DNA of 64,000 nt from Pelomonas sp039929605 (lineage in GTDB: Bacteria > Pseudomonadota > Gammaproteobacteria > Burkholderiales > Burkholderiaceae_C): NCBI RefSeq assembly GCF_039929605.1, contig NZ_JBDSQX010000054.1:31190-95189 (forward strand). The letters are read 5' to 3'. The notes beneath the pieces were generated by a model. It did not search any database. It was not told the DNA's origin and saw only the letters and a program-made list of their open reading frames with translations. Positions 42,001 to 54,000 of this stretch are shown piece after piece (the stretch's first letter is position 1; each line of letters opens with the position of its first letter). Made by a program: the position numbers and the translations under genes.

Positions 42001-45000
42001 ATCTGGTTGTCAGCAACGTCGTCGTACCAAGCAGCGCCAAGGTCGGCGACGAGGTCGAGATCACCTTCACGATCCAGAACACGTCTGTCAACCCCGCCTA
42101 CGGCCGCTGGACGGATGCGCTCTACCTGTCCGCCGACAACGCCTGGGACCTGAACGACATCCAGATCGGCAAGGTCGCCCACGTCGGCGATCTTGGCGAG
42201 AACGGCAGCTACACCGCCAAGCTGACGGCCAAGCTGCCGGCACTGAAGGACGGTGGCTGGCGCGTCATCGTGCGGCCGGACCTCTACAACGAGGTCTTTG
42301 AAGGCAAGATCACCTACACCGACACCGGCCTGAACCTGCCGCCCGGCGAGGCCAACAACCGCACCGCCTCGGGCGCGACGCTGAACGTCACCGTGCCGGT
42401 GCTGACCGTGGCACAGACGCTGTCCGCCACGCTGTCCAACGGCCAGACGCAGGTCTACAAGGTCAGCGTCGGCGCCGGAGAAACGCTGCGCGTGCTGCTC
42501 GACTCGACCGCCGCCAGCGGCGCCAACGAGGTCTACATCCGCTGGAACGATGTGCCCACCGGCAGCGCCTTCGACGTGGCCTACAGCAACCCGGTCTCGC
42601 CCGACCAGACGCTGCTGGTGCCCACCACCAAGGCCGGCGACTACTACATCCTCGTGCGCTCGCGCCAGGGCGGCAATGCCACCCCGGTCACGCTGCGCGC
42701 CGACCTGCTGCCGCTGTCCATCACCAAGATCACGCCTGATCAAGGCGGCGTCGGCGACGACGACCACCGCTGGGTCACGATGGACATCGAGGGCGCCCGC
42801 TTCGGCGCCGGCGCCCTCGTCAAGCTGGCCCGCCCGGGGGAGTTCGAGATCGAACCCGAGCGTTGGCAGGTGCTGGACGCGACGCACATCCGCGCCGTCT
42901 TCGACCTGCGCCATGTGCCGCTGGGGCTGTACGACGTCATCGTCACCAACCCCGACGGGTCGCGCGTCGTCGAGCCCTACCGCTACCTCGTCGAACGCAT
43001 GATCGAGGTCGACGCGGCCATCGGCGTCGGCGGCCCGCGCAACATCGCGCCTGGCGACGCGGCCACCTACAGCGTCAGCCTGCAAAGCCTGACCAACGTC
43101 GACACGCCTTACGTGCGCTTCGACGTCGGCGCCACCGACATGGGCAACAGCGCCAATGTGCTGGAAGGCCTGGCCCTGCCCTATGTCGTGTTCGGCGCCA
43201 ACGTCGGCGGCAAGCCCGATGGCGCGATTGCAGCCGGCGACGGCAACAACCAGAGCTATGGCACCACGCCGACGACCGGCGTGCGCGCCGACGTGCCCTG
43301 GGCAGCGCTGGACGGCATGACCAACACCAACGGCTGGAACCTCGCGCCCGGCTACGCCTTCGACCTCGCCTCCAACGGTTTTGCCGGCGCCACCTTCAAG
43401 GTCCAGACCTACCCGGGCCTGGCCGAGTGGATCAACTACGACTTCGAAGGCCTGCGCGACAAGCTCTACGCCATCCGCCCGGACTGGAAGGCTGCGGGCC
43501 TGCTCGATGAAGGTGTTAGCGGCCTGAACCGCATCTCTCCGGGGCTGACGGCCAAGTTCCTGTCCACCGACCCGGAAGTCCACATCACCAAGGAAGAGGC
43601 GGTCGCCATGCCCTTCCGCTTCGACACGCTGGCCAGCGTGACGACGCTGACGCGCGACGAGTTCATTGCCGACCAGACCCGCCACGCCCAGGCGCTGCGC
43701 GCGGCCATCCTGGCCGACGCCACCGCGCCCAACACGCTGGCCGTGCTGGCCGCCGACGAGGCGCAATGGGTCAAGGGCTGGCTGGGCGCGCTGGAAGCCG
43801 CCGGCCTGTTGCGTGCCGAGGGCAGCGCCCCGGCCATCCGCAGCGACGAGCTGGTGCTGAGCCTGAATGCCACGCTGGCCACCGGCATCCTGATGGCCAA
43901 GGCCGGTGACAGCTACCGCACGCAGAACGACCTGCTCGGCTTCTTCGCCAAGGTGCAGCAGTGGTACGGCGACACGGCCAGCTACGCCGGCGACCGCAAC
44001 GCCGCGCATGCACCGGTCGACTATGTGGAAGTGCGCGAGGTCGAGGACGGCGGCACCGTCGAGATCCCCGTGCCCGTGGCACCGAACGCGACGGACTACG
44101 ACCAGCACGCCGGCCAGGCCACGCACTTCATCAGCTTCGACGTCTTCGCCGGCAACCGTGCCGAGCTGGAGTACCTGCGCCACATCGGCGTGCTGGACGC
44201 CGAGTTCCGCCCCGTCGGCCCGCAGGCGCTCAACCTCACCAGCTACCTGCAGCAGGCCGCCCAGGCGCAAGCCAATGCCGGTGCTGCCGTCAGCGTGCGC
44301 GGCCCGCAGGCCCTGCCCGCAGCCAACGGCTCGACCTATGTGCCGACCGACTACGCGCTGCCCTACACGATCAGCTTCAACAACCCGACCAGCGCCGCCG
44401 TGGGAGAAATCCGTCTCGTCACGGCCATCGACCCCGACCTCGACTCGCGCAGCCTGCGCCTGGGCGACCTGAAGATCGGCGACATCAACATTCACATTCC
44501 CACCGGCCAGGCCGTCTTCCAGGGCGACTTCGACTTCACCGGCGCCACCGGCAAGGGCTATGTGCTGCGCGTCAGCGCCGGCATCGACGCCGAGGCCCGC
44601 GTGGCCACCTGGCTGCTGCAGGCCATCGACCCCGATACCGGCGAGGTGCTGCACGACCCGACCCGCGGCCTGCTGCCGCTGGACGCCAACGGCAAGGCCA
44701 CGGGCGGCTTTGCCAGCTACACCATCAGCGCCAGTGACACCGCGCAGAGCGGCGCCAACATCACGGCGGCGGCCCGCGTGTTCTTCGACGCCACGCCGCC
44801 CATCGTCAGCTCGGCCATCAGCCACACGCTGGACGCCGACGCGCCCGTGACCACGCTGACCGTGACCAGCAACGGCAACAACGCCAACGGCCAGCCCACC
44901 TACAAGCTGAACTGGAAGGCCGCAGACGACGCGGCCGGCGTCAAGCATGTGACCGTCTACGTCGCCGAGGACGGTGGCGACTTCAAGATCTGGCAGAAGC

Positions 45001-48000
45001 AGGTGGCCGGCGCCGAGAGCACGGCGATCTTCACCGGCCAGGCCGGCAAGACCTACGAGTTCCTGGCCGTCGCGACCGACAACGCCGGCAACCGCGAGGC
45101 CGCCAGCATCAGCAACGCCGTGCTGCCCGACGACGGCAGCCGCACCGAGGCCCAGCAAGGCCTGGGTGTCACCGACACGCTGGACCAGACCGGTGAACTG
45201 CCCGCCGCCGCACCCGACCGCAACTACAGCCCCAGCGACCTGTTCGCGCAGGCCGCGCAAAGGCTGCCCGGCTTCGTCATCACGCCGGCTCTCGGCGGCC
45301 TGGGTGCCGACCTGCAATCGGTGCTCGCACCGCTGCAGCTGCGCGGCTTCGCCAGCGGCTTTGGCGCCAGCCAGGGTGCCATAGGCGCGCTGGCGATGGT
45401 CGAGCTGGCCGACGGCTCGGTGCTCGCCAGCGCCGGTGCCGAACGCAACCAGGTCTTCCGCTTCGCCAAGGAGGGCGGTCGCTCCGTGCAGCCGCTGTTC
45501 ACGACCGAAGCCGCCATCCTCGACATGGCGCTGGACGCCGTCGGCAACCTCTGGGTCATGACCGGCTCCGAGCTGCTGATGATCGACGCCGGCAGCGGCG
45601 CCGTCATCAGCCGCACCCACGCGCCCGCAGGCGAGCCGCTGACGCATGCGCTGGCCATCCAGCCCGGCACCGGCCTCATCTTTGTCGCCAGCGGCAACGG
45701 CGTCGAGATCTTCGACCCCAAGGCCACGAGCGCCGCCCAGGCCTGGAAGCACTTCAGCAACACCCGCGTCGGCGACCTGGCCTTCGGGCCCGACAACCGC
45801 CTGTGGGCCGTGCGCTGGACCGGCAGCGATGTGAAGGGCGCCCTGCCCGAGGCCACGACCGACATCGTCAGCTTCCCCATGAGCGGCCGCACCGTCGGCC
45901 GCGCCGAACTGGAATACCGCCTGCCCGGCCTGGTCGACAGCATCACCTTCGGCAAGGCCGGCACCGGCCTGGCCGGCCTGCTGCTGGCCAGCAGCAACAC
46001 GGCGCAGCGCCCGGTCGCCGACAGCGGCGCCACTGCGGTCGCGCACACCAGCGCCGTGTGGGCCATCGAGCTGTCCAGCCGCCGCAGCCTCAAGCTCGCC
46101 GAAGGTGGCACGCGCGGCGAGAGCATCGTCGCCACCGCCGACGGCCGCGTGCTCGTCGCGCAGACCAACCGCATCGATGAACTCGCGCCCATCAAGGCGC
46201 CCAAGGTCATCTCCGCCAGCGTCACCGACGGCGCCCTTGTGCCGCTGCCGCTGACCCAGCTCGCGATCAGCTTCGACCAGGCGATGTGGACCGGTGCCGA
46301 CGGCGCCGACACCACCAGTCCGTCCTCGGTTCTGAACCCGAAGAACTACAGCCTCATCGCCACCGGCGCCAACAGCCACCTCATCCTGACGCCCGAGAGC
46401 GTGCGCTGGGATGCGGCGAGCAAGAGCGTCATCCTCACGCTGCCCAACCTGTCTGCCGGCGGCTGGCGCGTCGAGATCGTCACCTCGGTGCGCAGTGGAG
46501 CTCAGGTCACCTTGGGCGAAGCCTGGGGCCTGGTGTTCACGGCCGTCACCGACATCTCCAACCTCGTGCGGCTGGAGTTCGCCGACACCCGCGCCGACCG
46601 CCTGACCGGTGCGATCAGCTACGACGTCAACATCACCAACATCGGCGTGGACGACCTCAAGGGCCCGCTGATGCTGCTGCTGGACCCGGGCCGCTACTTC
46701 GGCGACAGCATCCTGGGCGCCGCCCAGGGCGATGGCGCCCAGGCCGAGCTGTGGGTGCTGGACCTGACGGCGGCGCTGCAGGGTCACCCGCTGAAGACTG
46801 GCGAGACGCTCGCCAACCGCACGGTCACCGTGCGCCCGGCGTCCAGCTTCGGCACCACGCCGGGCTCGGGCCAGATCGTCAAGGTCAACCTCGGCCATGG
46901 CGTCTACGCGCTGCCCTACGACAACACCCCGCCGGTGCTGGGCCAGATCAAGACCGATGGCGGCCTGGACCTCGCCACCGTCGCCCTGCCAGCCGCCACT
47001 GCCGGCGCGGCCTGGACGGCCTCGCTCGGCGCCGTCGACACCGATGGCCGCCTGTTCTTCTGGGAGCTCGTCAGCGCGCCTGCCGGCATGACGATCACGC
47101 AGGACCCGCTGGTCGAAAGCAGCGCCAGCGGCTACGGCAACAAGGCCACGCTGCACTGGACACCGCAGGCTACCGACCGCACCGACAACCAGATCTTGAT
47201 GCGCGTCATCGACAGCCGCGGCGGCGTCGCGCTGCGCCGCTTCACGCTCGACGTGGCCGGCGCCAACCATGTGCCGGTGGTCGACGCGGTCGAGAACCTG
47301 ACGCTGGCAGAGGGCGACAGCCTGCAGCTGCCGCTGCTGGCCAGCGACGAGGACGGCGACACCGTCACCCTCCTCGTGCGCAACCTGCCCGCAGGCGCCT
47401 TCTTCGACGCGTCCACCGGCATCCTGAGCTGGACGCCGGGCTATGACCAGGCCGGCGTCTACAAGGACATCACCGTCGTCGCCAGCGATGGCAAGCACGA
47501 GGTGCAGCGCCGCTTCAACCTGACCGTCACCCAGGGCTACCCGCTGCCCATCTTCCCGACGCTGGACACGCAGGTGCTGCGCGAAGGCGACCGCTTCGGG
47601 CTGCAACTGCCCGGCGCCGTGCCGGGCGGGCTGCAGCAGGCCGACGGCAGCAGCGTCACGCTGAAGTGGAGCGCCGAGGTGCTGCCCGGCGGCGCCACGC
47701 TGGACGCCGACACCGGCTGGCTCGCCTGGACGCCCAGCTATGCCCAGGCCGGCCTGCTGACGGTGCCGATTGCCTTGATCGCCACCTTCACCGCAGCCGA
47801 CGGCAGCAAGTACGTCACCGCCGTGAAGCGCGAGCTCAAGTTCGACGTGCGCAACGCCAACGGCGCGCCGGTGTTCGACCCGGTGCAAACCTGGGCCGTG
47901 CTGGAAGGCCAGCCGCTGCGCATCAGCGTGTTCGCCTTCGACCCGGACAACCCGACCTTCGAGCCCAAGGTGCGCCTGACGCCTGGCGGCGAAGCCAGCG

Positions 48001-51000
48001 GCCCGGCAGGCGGCACCGCCAGCGTGAGCTATGTCGTCACCGGCCTGCCGGCGGGCGCTAGCTTTGACGCCGAGACGCTGGAACTCATCTGGACGCCGGG
48101 CTATGCCCAGGCCGGCACCTACTACGTCACCGTCAAGGCCACCGACGACGGCAATGGCACCGGCACACCGCTGACCAGCCAGATCACGCTGCCCATCGTC
48201 GTCAGCAACGCCAACCGCGCGCCCGAGATCAGGGACGTCACCAACGCCTTCGTCGACCGCGGCGCGGTGCTGGAGATTCCGCTGGAGGCGACGGACGCCG
48301 ACGGCAACGCGTTGACCCTGACCGTTCAGGGCCTGCCCAGCTTCGCCACCTACACGCAGACGCTGAACAGCGCCGGCAAGTTGACCGGCGTCATCCGCTT
48401 CGCGCCCGGCGCGGGCCAGCGCGGCGACTACACGTTGACGGTCGTCGCCCAGGACAACGGCGACGGCGACGTGAACCAGGTGCTGGCCACGGCCAAGAGC
48501 TTCGTCGTCACGGTCAAGAGCCCGAGCGAGGCGCCTGTCATCACGCTGCCCAGCCAGGTCGTCGCCGTGGCCGGCACCGAACTGCGCGTGCCCATCCTCG
48601 TCTCGGACATGGACCAGGACGCGCTGACCTACGCCGCCACCAACCTGCCCGCTGGCGCGCGCATCGAGAGCGACCCGCGCTACGGCCACGCCACGCTGGT
48701 CTGGACGCCGGCCGCTGGCCTGACGGGCAACTTCGACATCAGCCTGGCCGTCACCGACTCGGGCCTGCCCCCGGCCGACGCCGGCTATGTGCTCGACCCG
48801 CAGCACCCGCCGGTGCCCAACACCGCCGTGCGCGACCTGCGCATCGTCGTGCGCGCCGCCAACGCCACGCCGACGCTGTTCGCCATTGCCGCGACCGGTG
48901 GCACCGTGCAGGGCGACCCACTCGCCGGCACGCGCACCGTCGTCAAGGTCGACGAGGGCTCGCCGCTGGCCATCGACCTCTCCGGCCTCGACGCCGACCT
49001 CGACCTGCTGCACTGGACTGTGGAAGGCTTGCCTGCCGGCATGCTGCTCGTGCCCGGCGCCGGCAGCGGCGGCCAGACGCGCCTGCAGCTGCGCTGGACG
49101 CCCGGCCTCTTCGCCGCCCAGAGTGACAACCAGAACGGCGCCGCGCCCGGCCGCTACCTGCTCAAGCTGACCGCCAGCGATGGTGCCGCCAGCTTCACGC
49201 GCGACGTCGAGGTCGTCGTCGCCAATGTGAACCAGGCGCCGGTGCTGCTGCCGATGCCGCTGCAGCTCGTGCCCGAGGGCCAGACGCTGTCGTTCGCGAT
49301 GCGCACGACCGACGGCGACAACGACGCCACGCAGCTCGCGCTGATCTACGACGCCAACGTGCCCAGCGGCGTGTTCTTCGACGCCGCCACCGGCTACTTC
49401 GAATGGACGCCCGGCCCGGACATCGTCAACAACGCGACCGCCGACACGCGTGCCTACACCTTCAACTTCAGCGCGACGGATGGCCAGGTCACCGTCACGC
49501 GCACGGTGCAGGTTCGTGTCTTCGACGTGAACCAGTCCCCCGAGATCAGCACCGCCAGCCATGCGCTGTTGGTGGGCCAGAGCTTCTCGCTGCCCGTCGT
49601 CAAGGGCGCCACGGCCCCGGTCGGCGCCCTGCGCCTGTTCGACGCCGATGGCACGGCGCAGACCGCCGCACTGGGCATCAGCTTCCTCGGCCTGCCCGAG
49701 GGCGCGGCCTATGACGCCGCCACTGGCCGCTTGAACTGGACGCCCGGCCCCGGCCAGGTCGGCGACTTCACCGTGCTGGTCACGGTCAGCGACGGCCGCA
49801 ACTCGACGACCAACAGCTTCGTGCTGCGCGTCGTCGCCGAGGCCAGCGCCAACGCGCCCAAGCTGCTCGTCAACCTGACCCCCAGCACACCCGTGCTGCC
49901 CGGCCAGGTGGTGCTCGCCACCGTGCGCGCCGACGCCTTCAGCCCCATCGCCAGCATCACCGTGCAGGCGCGCGGCGCAGGCATCGGCCAGGCCGACTGG
50001 GTGCCGGTCACCCTCGACGGCCTGGGCCGCGTGCGCATCACGCCGAGCCAGCCCGGCCTCATCGAGCTGCGCGTGACGGCCGTCGACGCCGACGGCTTCT
50101 CCGCCACGACGACGCAGACCGTGCGCGTGCGTGACCCGCTGGACACGACCGCGCCGACGCTGGCCTTCACCGGCGTGCTGGACACGGGCGGCTTGGCCCC
50201 CGCCGTCATCGGTAGCACGACCGCGCTGACCGCCCGCATCGCCGACCTGCAGTTGATGGGTTATGTGCTCGAAGCCGCACCCGCCAATGGCGACCGTGTG
50301 GATGAGTCCGCCTGGCGCACGCTGGCGTCCGCCGACTACAGCGCCGCCGCCGTCAACGGCGACCTGACGCTGGCGACGCTGGACCCGTCCCGCTGGGCGA
50401 ACGGCGTCTACCTGCTGCGCCTGCGCGGCTGGGACCTGACCGGCCGCACGACCGAGGTCACGACCCGCGTGCTGGTCGACTCGACCGCTAAGCAGCTCGT
50501 GCAGGCCCAGGCCACGGACGCCGTCTTCCGCCTCGGCAGCCACGACCTCGCGCTGACGCGCAGCCTGGACGTCAACGGCACCGGCGACTTCGGCAACTGG
50601 ACGCTGCCGCTGCTGGATACCCGACTCAGCCACGACCAGGCCGGCAGCGATGCGCTCGGCGCCGCCGCCGCCTGGACGCTGGGTGCGCGCGTCTGGCTGC
50701 AGGTGCCCACCAGCCTGTCCGCCGCCAACGCGGCGACCGAGTCCCTGAGCTTCACGCTCGGCACGGCCGGCACGCCGCTGTCCAGCGACCCGACCTCGCC
50801 GCTGGTGCAGCGCCCCGTCTTCACGGGCAGCACGGCGGGCTGGAGCCTGTCGGTGGTGAACGCCGACCCGACCATCCCGGTCGCGCTGCTGCCGCAAGGC
50901 CAGCGCCTGCTGGACCGCGTCACCGGCCTGCCGTGGCAGCCTACCGCCTACCTGCTGACGGGCCCCGACGGCACGAGCTACCAGCTCGACGCGCGTGGCC

Positions 51001-54000
51001 AGATGCAGAGCGTGCGCTTTGCTGACGGGCAGCAATGGCTTGTGTCGGACGCCGGGGTGGCCCTGGTCGGCAGCAGCGACCCGAACACGCGCCTCGTCTT
51101 CGAGCGCGACAGCCAAGGCCGCATCGAGCGCGTCGTCGGCCGCCAGACGGCCACAGCCGACGCGGCCATCGTCTACCGCTACGACAGCACCGGCCGCCTC
51201 GCACTCGCGCGCAGCCTGTACGGCGACGGCAGTCTGAACGAGAGCATCGGCTACCACGCCGACGGCAGCGTCATCAGTGAGCCCATCACGGCCCAGTTCG
51301 GCACGGCGGCGGGCTGGCTCGCCAGCGTCGCCACACCTAACAACGCCTGGAGCGGCACGCTGAACACCGGCACGCCGGCACGGTTCAGCTTCGTCGTGCG
51401 CGACAGCGAGCTCGCCAGCACCGTGAAGGCGCCGGGTGCCGCTGGCGCCATCGTCTACGCCATAGAAACGGCGGCAGGCACCAGCCTAGCCGTCGAAGGC
51501 GCCACCGTGCTCGGCCAGGTGGCCAACGGCGGCAAGACCGTTACGCTCGTGCGCGTGACCGAAGCCGGCCTGAAGCTGCTGACGCTGACCGGCAACGGTG
51601 CGGCCAGCATCAGGGTCAGCATCGCCGGCGACCTGAACCGCGACGGCCGCATCGACGGCAGCGACTCCACCGCATTCGCAGCCTCTGGTGTCGACCTGAA
51701 CGGCAACGGCACGGCCAACGACACGGATCGCCAGGTGCTCTACGCCAACTACGGCTGGCGGGCCAACCTTGCGCCGCTCAGCATGGCGACCGCCACACCG
51801 GTGCTCACGCACACCGACCTCAGCAAATGGCTGGCGCTCGACAACGTCGCGCTAGACCGCGAGGGCGACAGCGTCTTCTGGCGCGTCATCGGTGCGACCC
51901 ACGGCACGGCGCAACTGGCCGCCGATGGCCGCACGCTGCTGTTCAAGCCCGAGCCAGGCTATGCCGGCTCGGCGGCCATCACCATCGAGGCCGACGACGG
52001 CTGGGGCGCCAGCGGCCCCATCGTGCTGCAGTTCAACGTCAGCTCGGCGGCGCTGCTGGCGATCGACATCGTCGACATGGGGCCGCTGCGCTCCGGCGAG
52101 ACGCGCCAGCTGCAGGCCTACGGCGACTTCGCCGACGAGAAGGGCGTGGCGCTGACGGGGAACTATCTGCAGTGGACGGTGGAGAACTGGCAGGACGGCG
52201 TCGCCAAGGTAGTCGTCACACCCGGCGACACGCTGCTGAAGGGCGAGGCTGACGGTTGGGGCTATGCGCGCGCCAGCCACGGCGTACTCCAGGGCGTTCG
52301 CAGCTACGAGGTGGGGGGCCCGAGTGCCGAGACCTTGAACCTGGCTCTCGGCGGCCTGGATGTCTATCCCGGCTCCGTCTCGCTGGTGGCGCCCGCCGCC
52401 GGCGGCAGCGGTGCCGGCCAGCGCCCGATCAAGCTGACCGACGTGCTGTCGGGTCACGAGCTGGCGGACTCGTACTTCACGAGCTACTTCGTCGGCGACA
52501 CCAGCATCGTCGAGGTGGGGCTGGACGGCCTCATCAAGGCCAAGGCTGCGGGCACCACCAAGGTCTATGCCATCTACAAGTCGGGCCAGGTCGAACTGAC
52601 GGTCCACGTCGTCGCGCCAGCCCTCGTCACGAGTCAGGCGCCCAGCATCCAGGTCGATGAAGACGGCGCTGTGCTGCAGACCGGCAATGGCCTGCAGGTC
52701 GCCATTGCCGCCGGCGCGTTCGCCGCGCCGCGCCAAGTCACCCTGACCGACCTCGACCTGGACAACCTGCCGCTGGCGGCGCCCAGCTTCGACGGCTTTG
52801 AGGTGCTCTCGGGTTTCCGTCTGGACATCGGCGACGCCAAGAGTGCGCATCCCATCCAGCTCGCCGCGGCGGCGCTCGGGCTGGACCCGACGGCCTACGA
52901 GGTGATGATCCTGCGCCGTGGGACCATCACGCTGGAAGATGGCTCCGTCCAGGACACCTGGTGGGTCGTCGACAACGGCCATATCGGCGCAGACGGCCAG
53001 GCTCGCACCGCCAGCCCGCCGTATCCAGGCGTGACCAGCTCGGGCGACTACCTCGTCTCCGCGCGGCGCATCAGCAAGGACCCGAAGACAGGCGCTGCGG
53101 TGAGCAAGTTCGTGTCGCTCGACGCCAACTACCAGTACATCTATTTCAACGCCATCAACATGGCCATGATGGTGGCCGCTAGCGGCAACCTGGTTGCCAG
53201 CGGCACCGCCATCGGCCTGATGGCGATGCTGCCGACGGCGGTTTTCGGCCTGAGCACGTTCACGACCACGGCGCAGTACCACCAGACCGGCACCGCCAGC
53301 GTCGAGGGTGACGAACTGAAGATCACGGTCACGCCGATGACGCCCAAGGCCGTGGGCGATCCGACGATCACCGGCATCGAGCAGCTCGACGACAGCACCT
53401 TCCTGCTGACCGGCGACTTCTTCAAGCTGGAGGGCGACAACACGACCCGGCTGCGGGTCTGGATCAAGCCCGTCGGCAGCGGGCTGACCGCGCCCAATTC
53501 CGCGCCCGACCGCGGCCTGCTTTGGGACACGCTGGAGGTCAGCGCCGTCACCAAGACCTCAGCCAAAGTCAAGATCCCCAACTTCGCCGGCACGGCGGAG
53601 CAGCCGAACAAGGTGGCCCTGGCTCTGCACGAGATCTGGGTCGAGCGCGTGGGCGAGAAGATCAATGCGGACGGCACAGCGGGCGATGGCTATGGCTTCC
53701 TGTCCGGCAACCCAAGTTATCCGATCGAGCTCAAGCCCCAGCGCGAAATGGGCGTGGTGCTGGATCGCCTGCACGTGCAGTTCACCGATGGCGTCAAGCC
53801 CACCCAGCCGGGTGGCGATTCGGTGCTCAATGTCCTCAACGAGGTGGTGGACCTACCGGGCTATCTGACCGGGCTAAAGACCGACGCTCTGGCCTATGGG
53901 ACCGACAACCGCGTCGTCTACGTCGCTGGCGCCGGCAAGATCTACATGATCGACATGGTCAGCCGCAAGCTGGTCTACACGCTGGTGCTGCCGGACTCGA

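Noticed and set aside
41328..51257. 3,309-codon minus-strand open frame
   Set aside because: Same reason: it is the mirror of CARDB and He_PIG coding sequence and shows no recognisable protein features.
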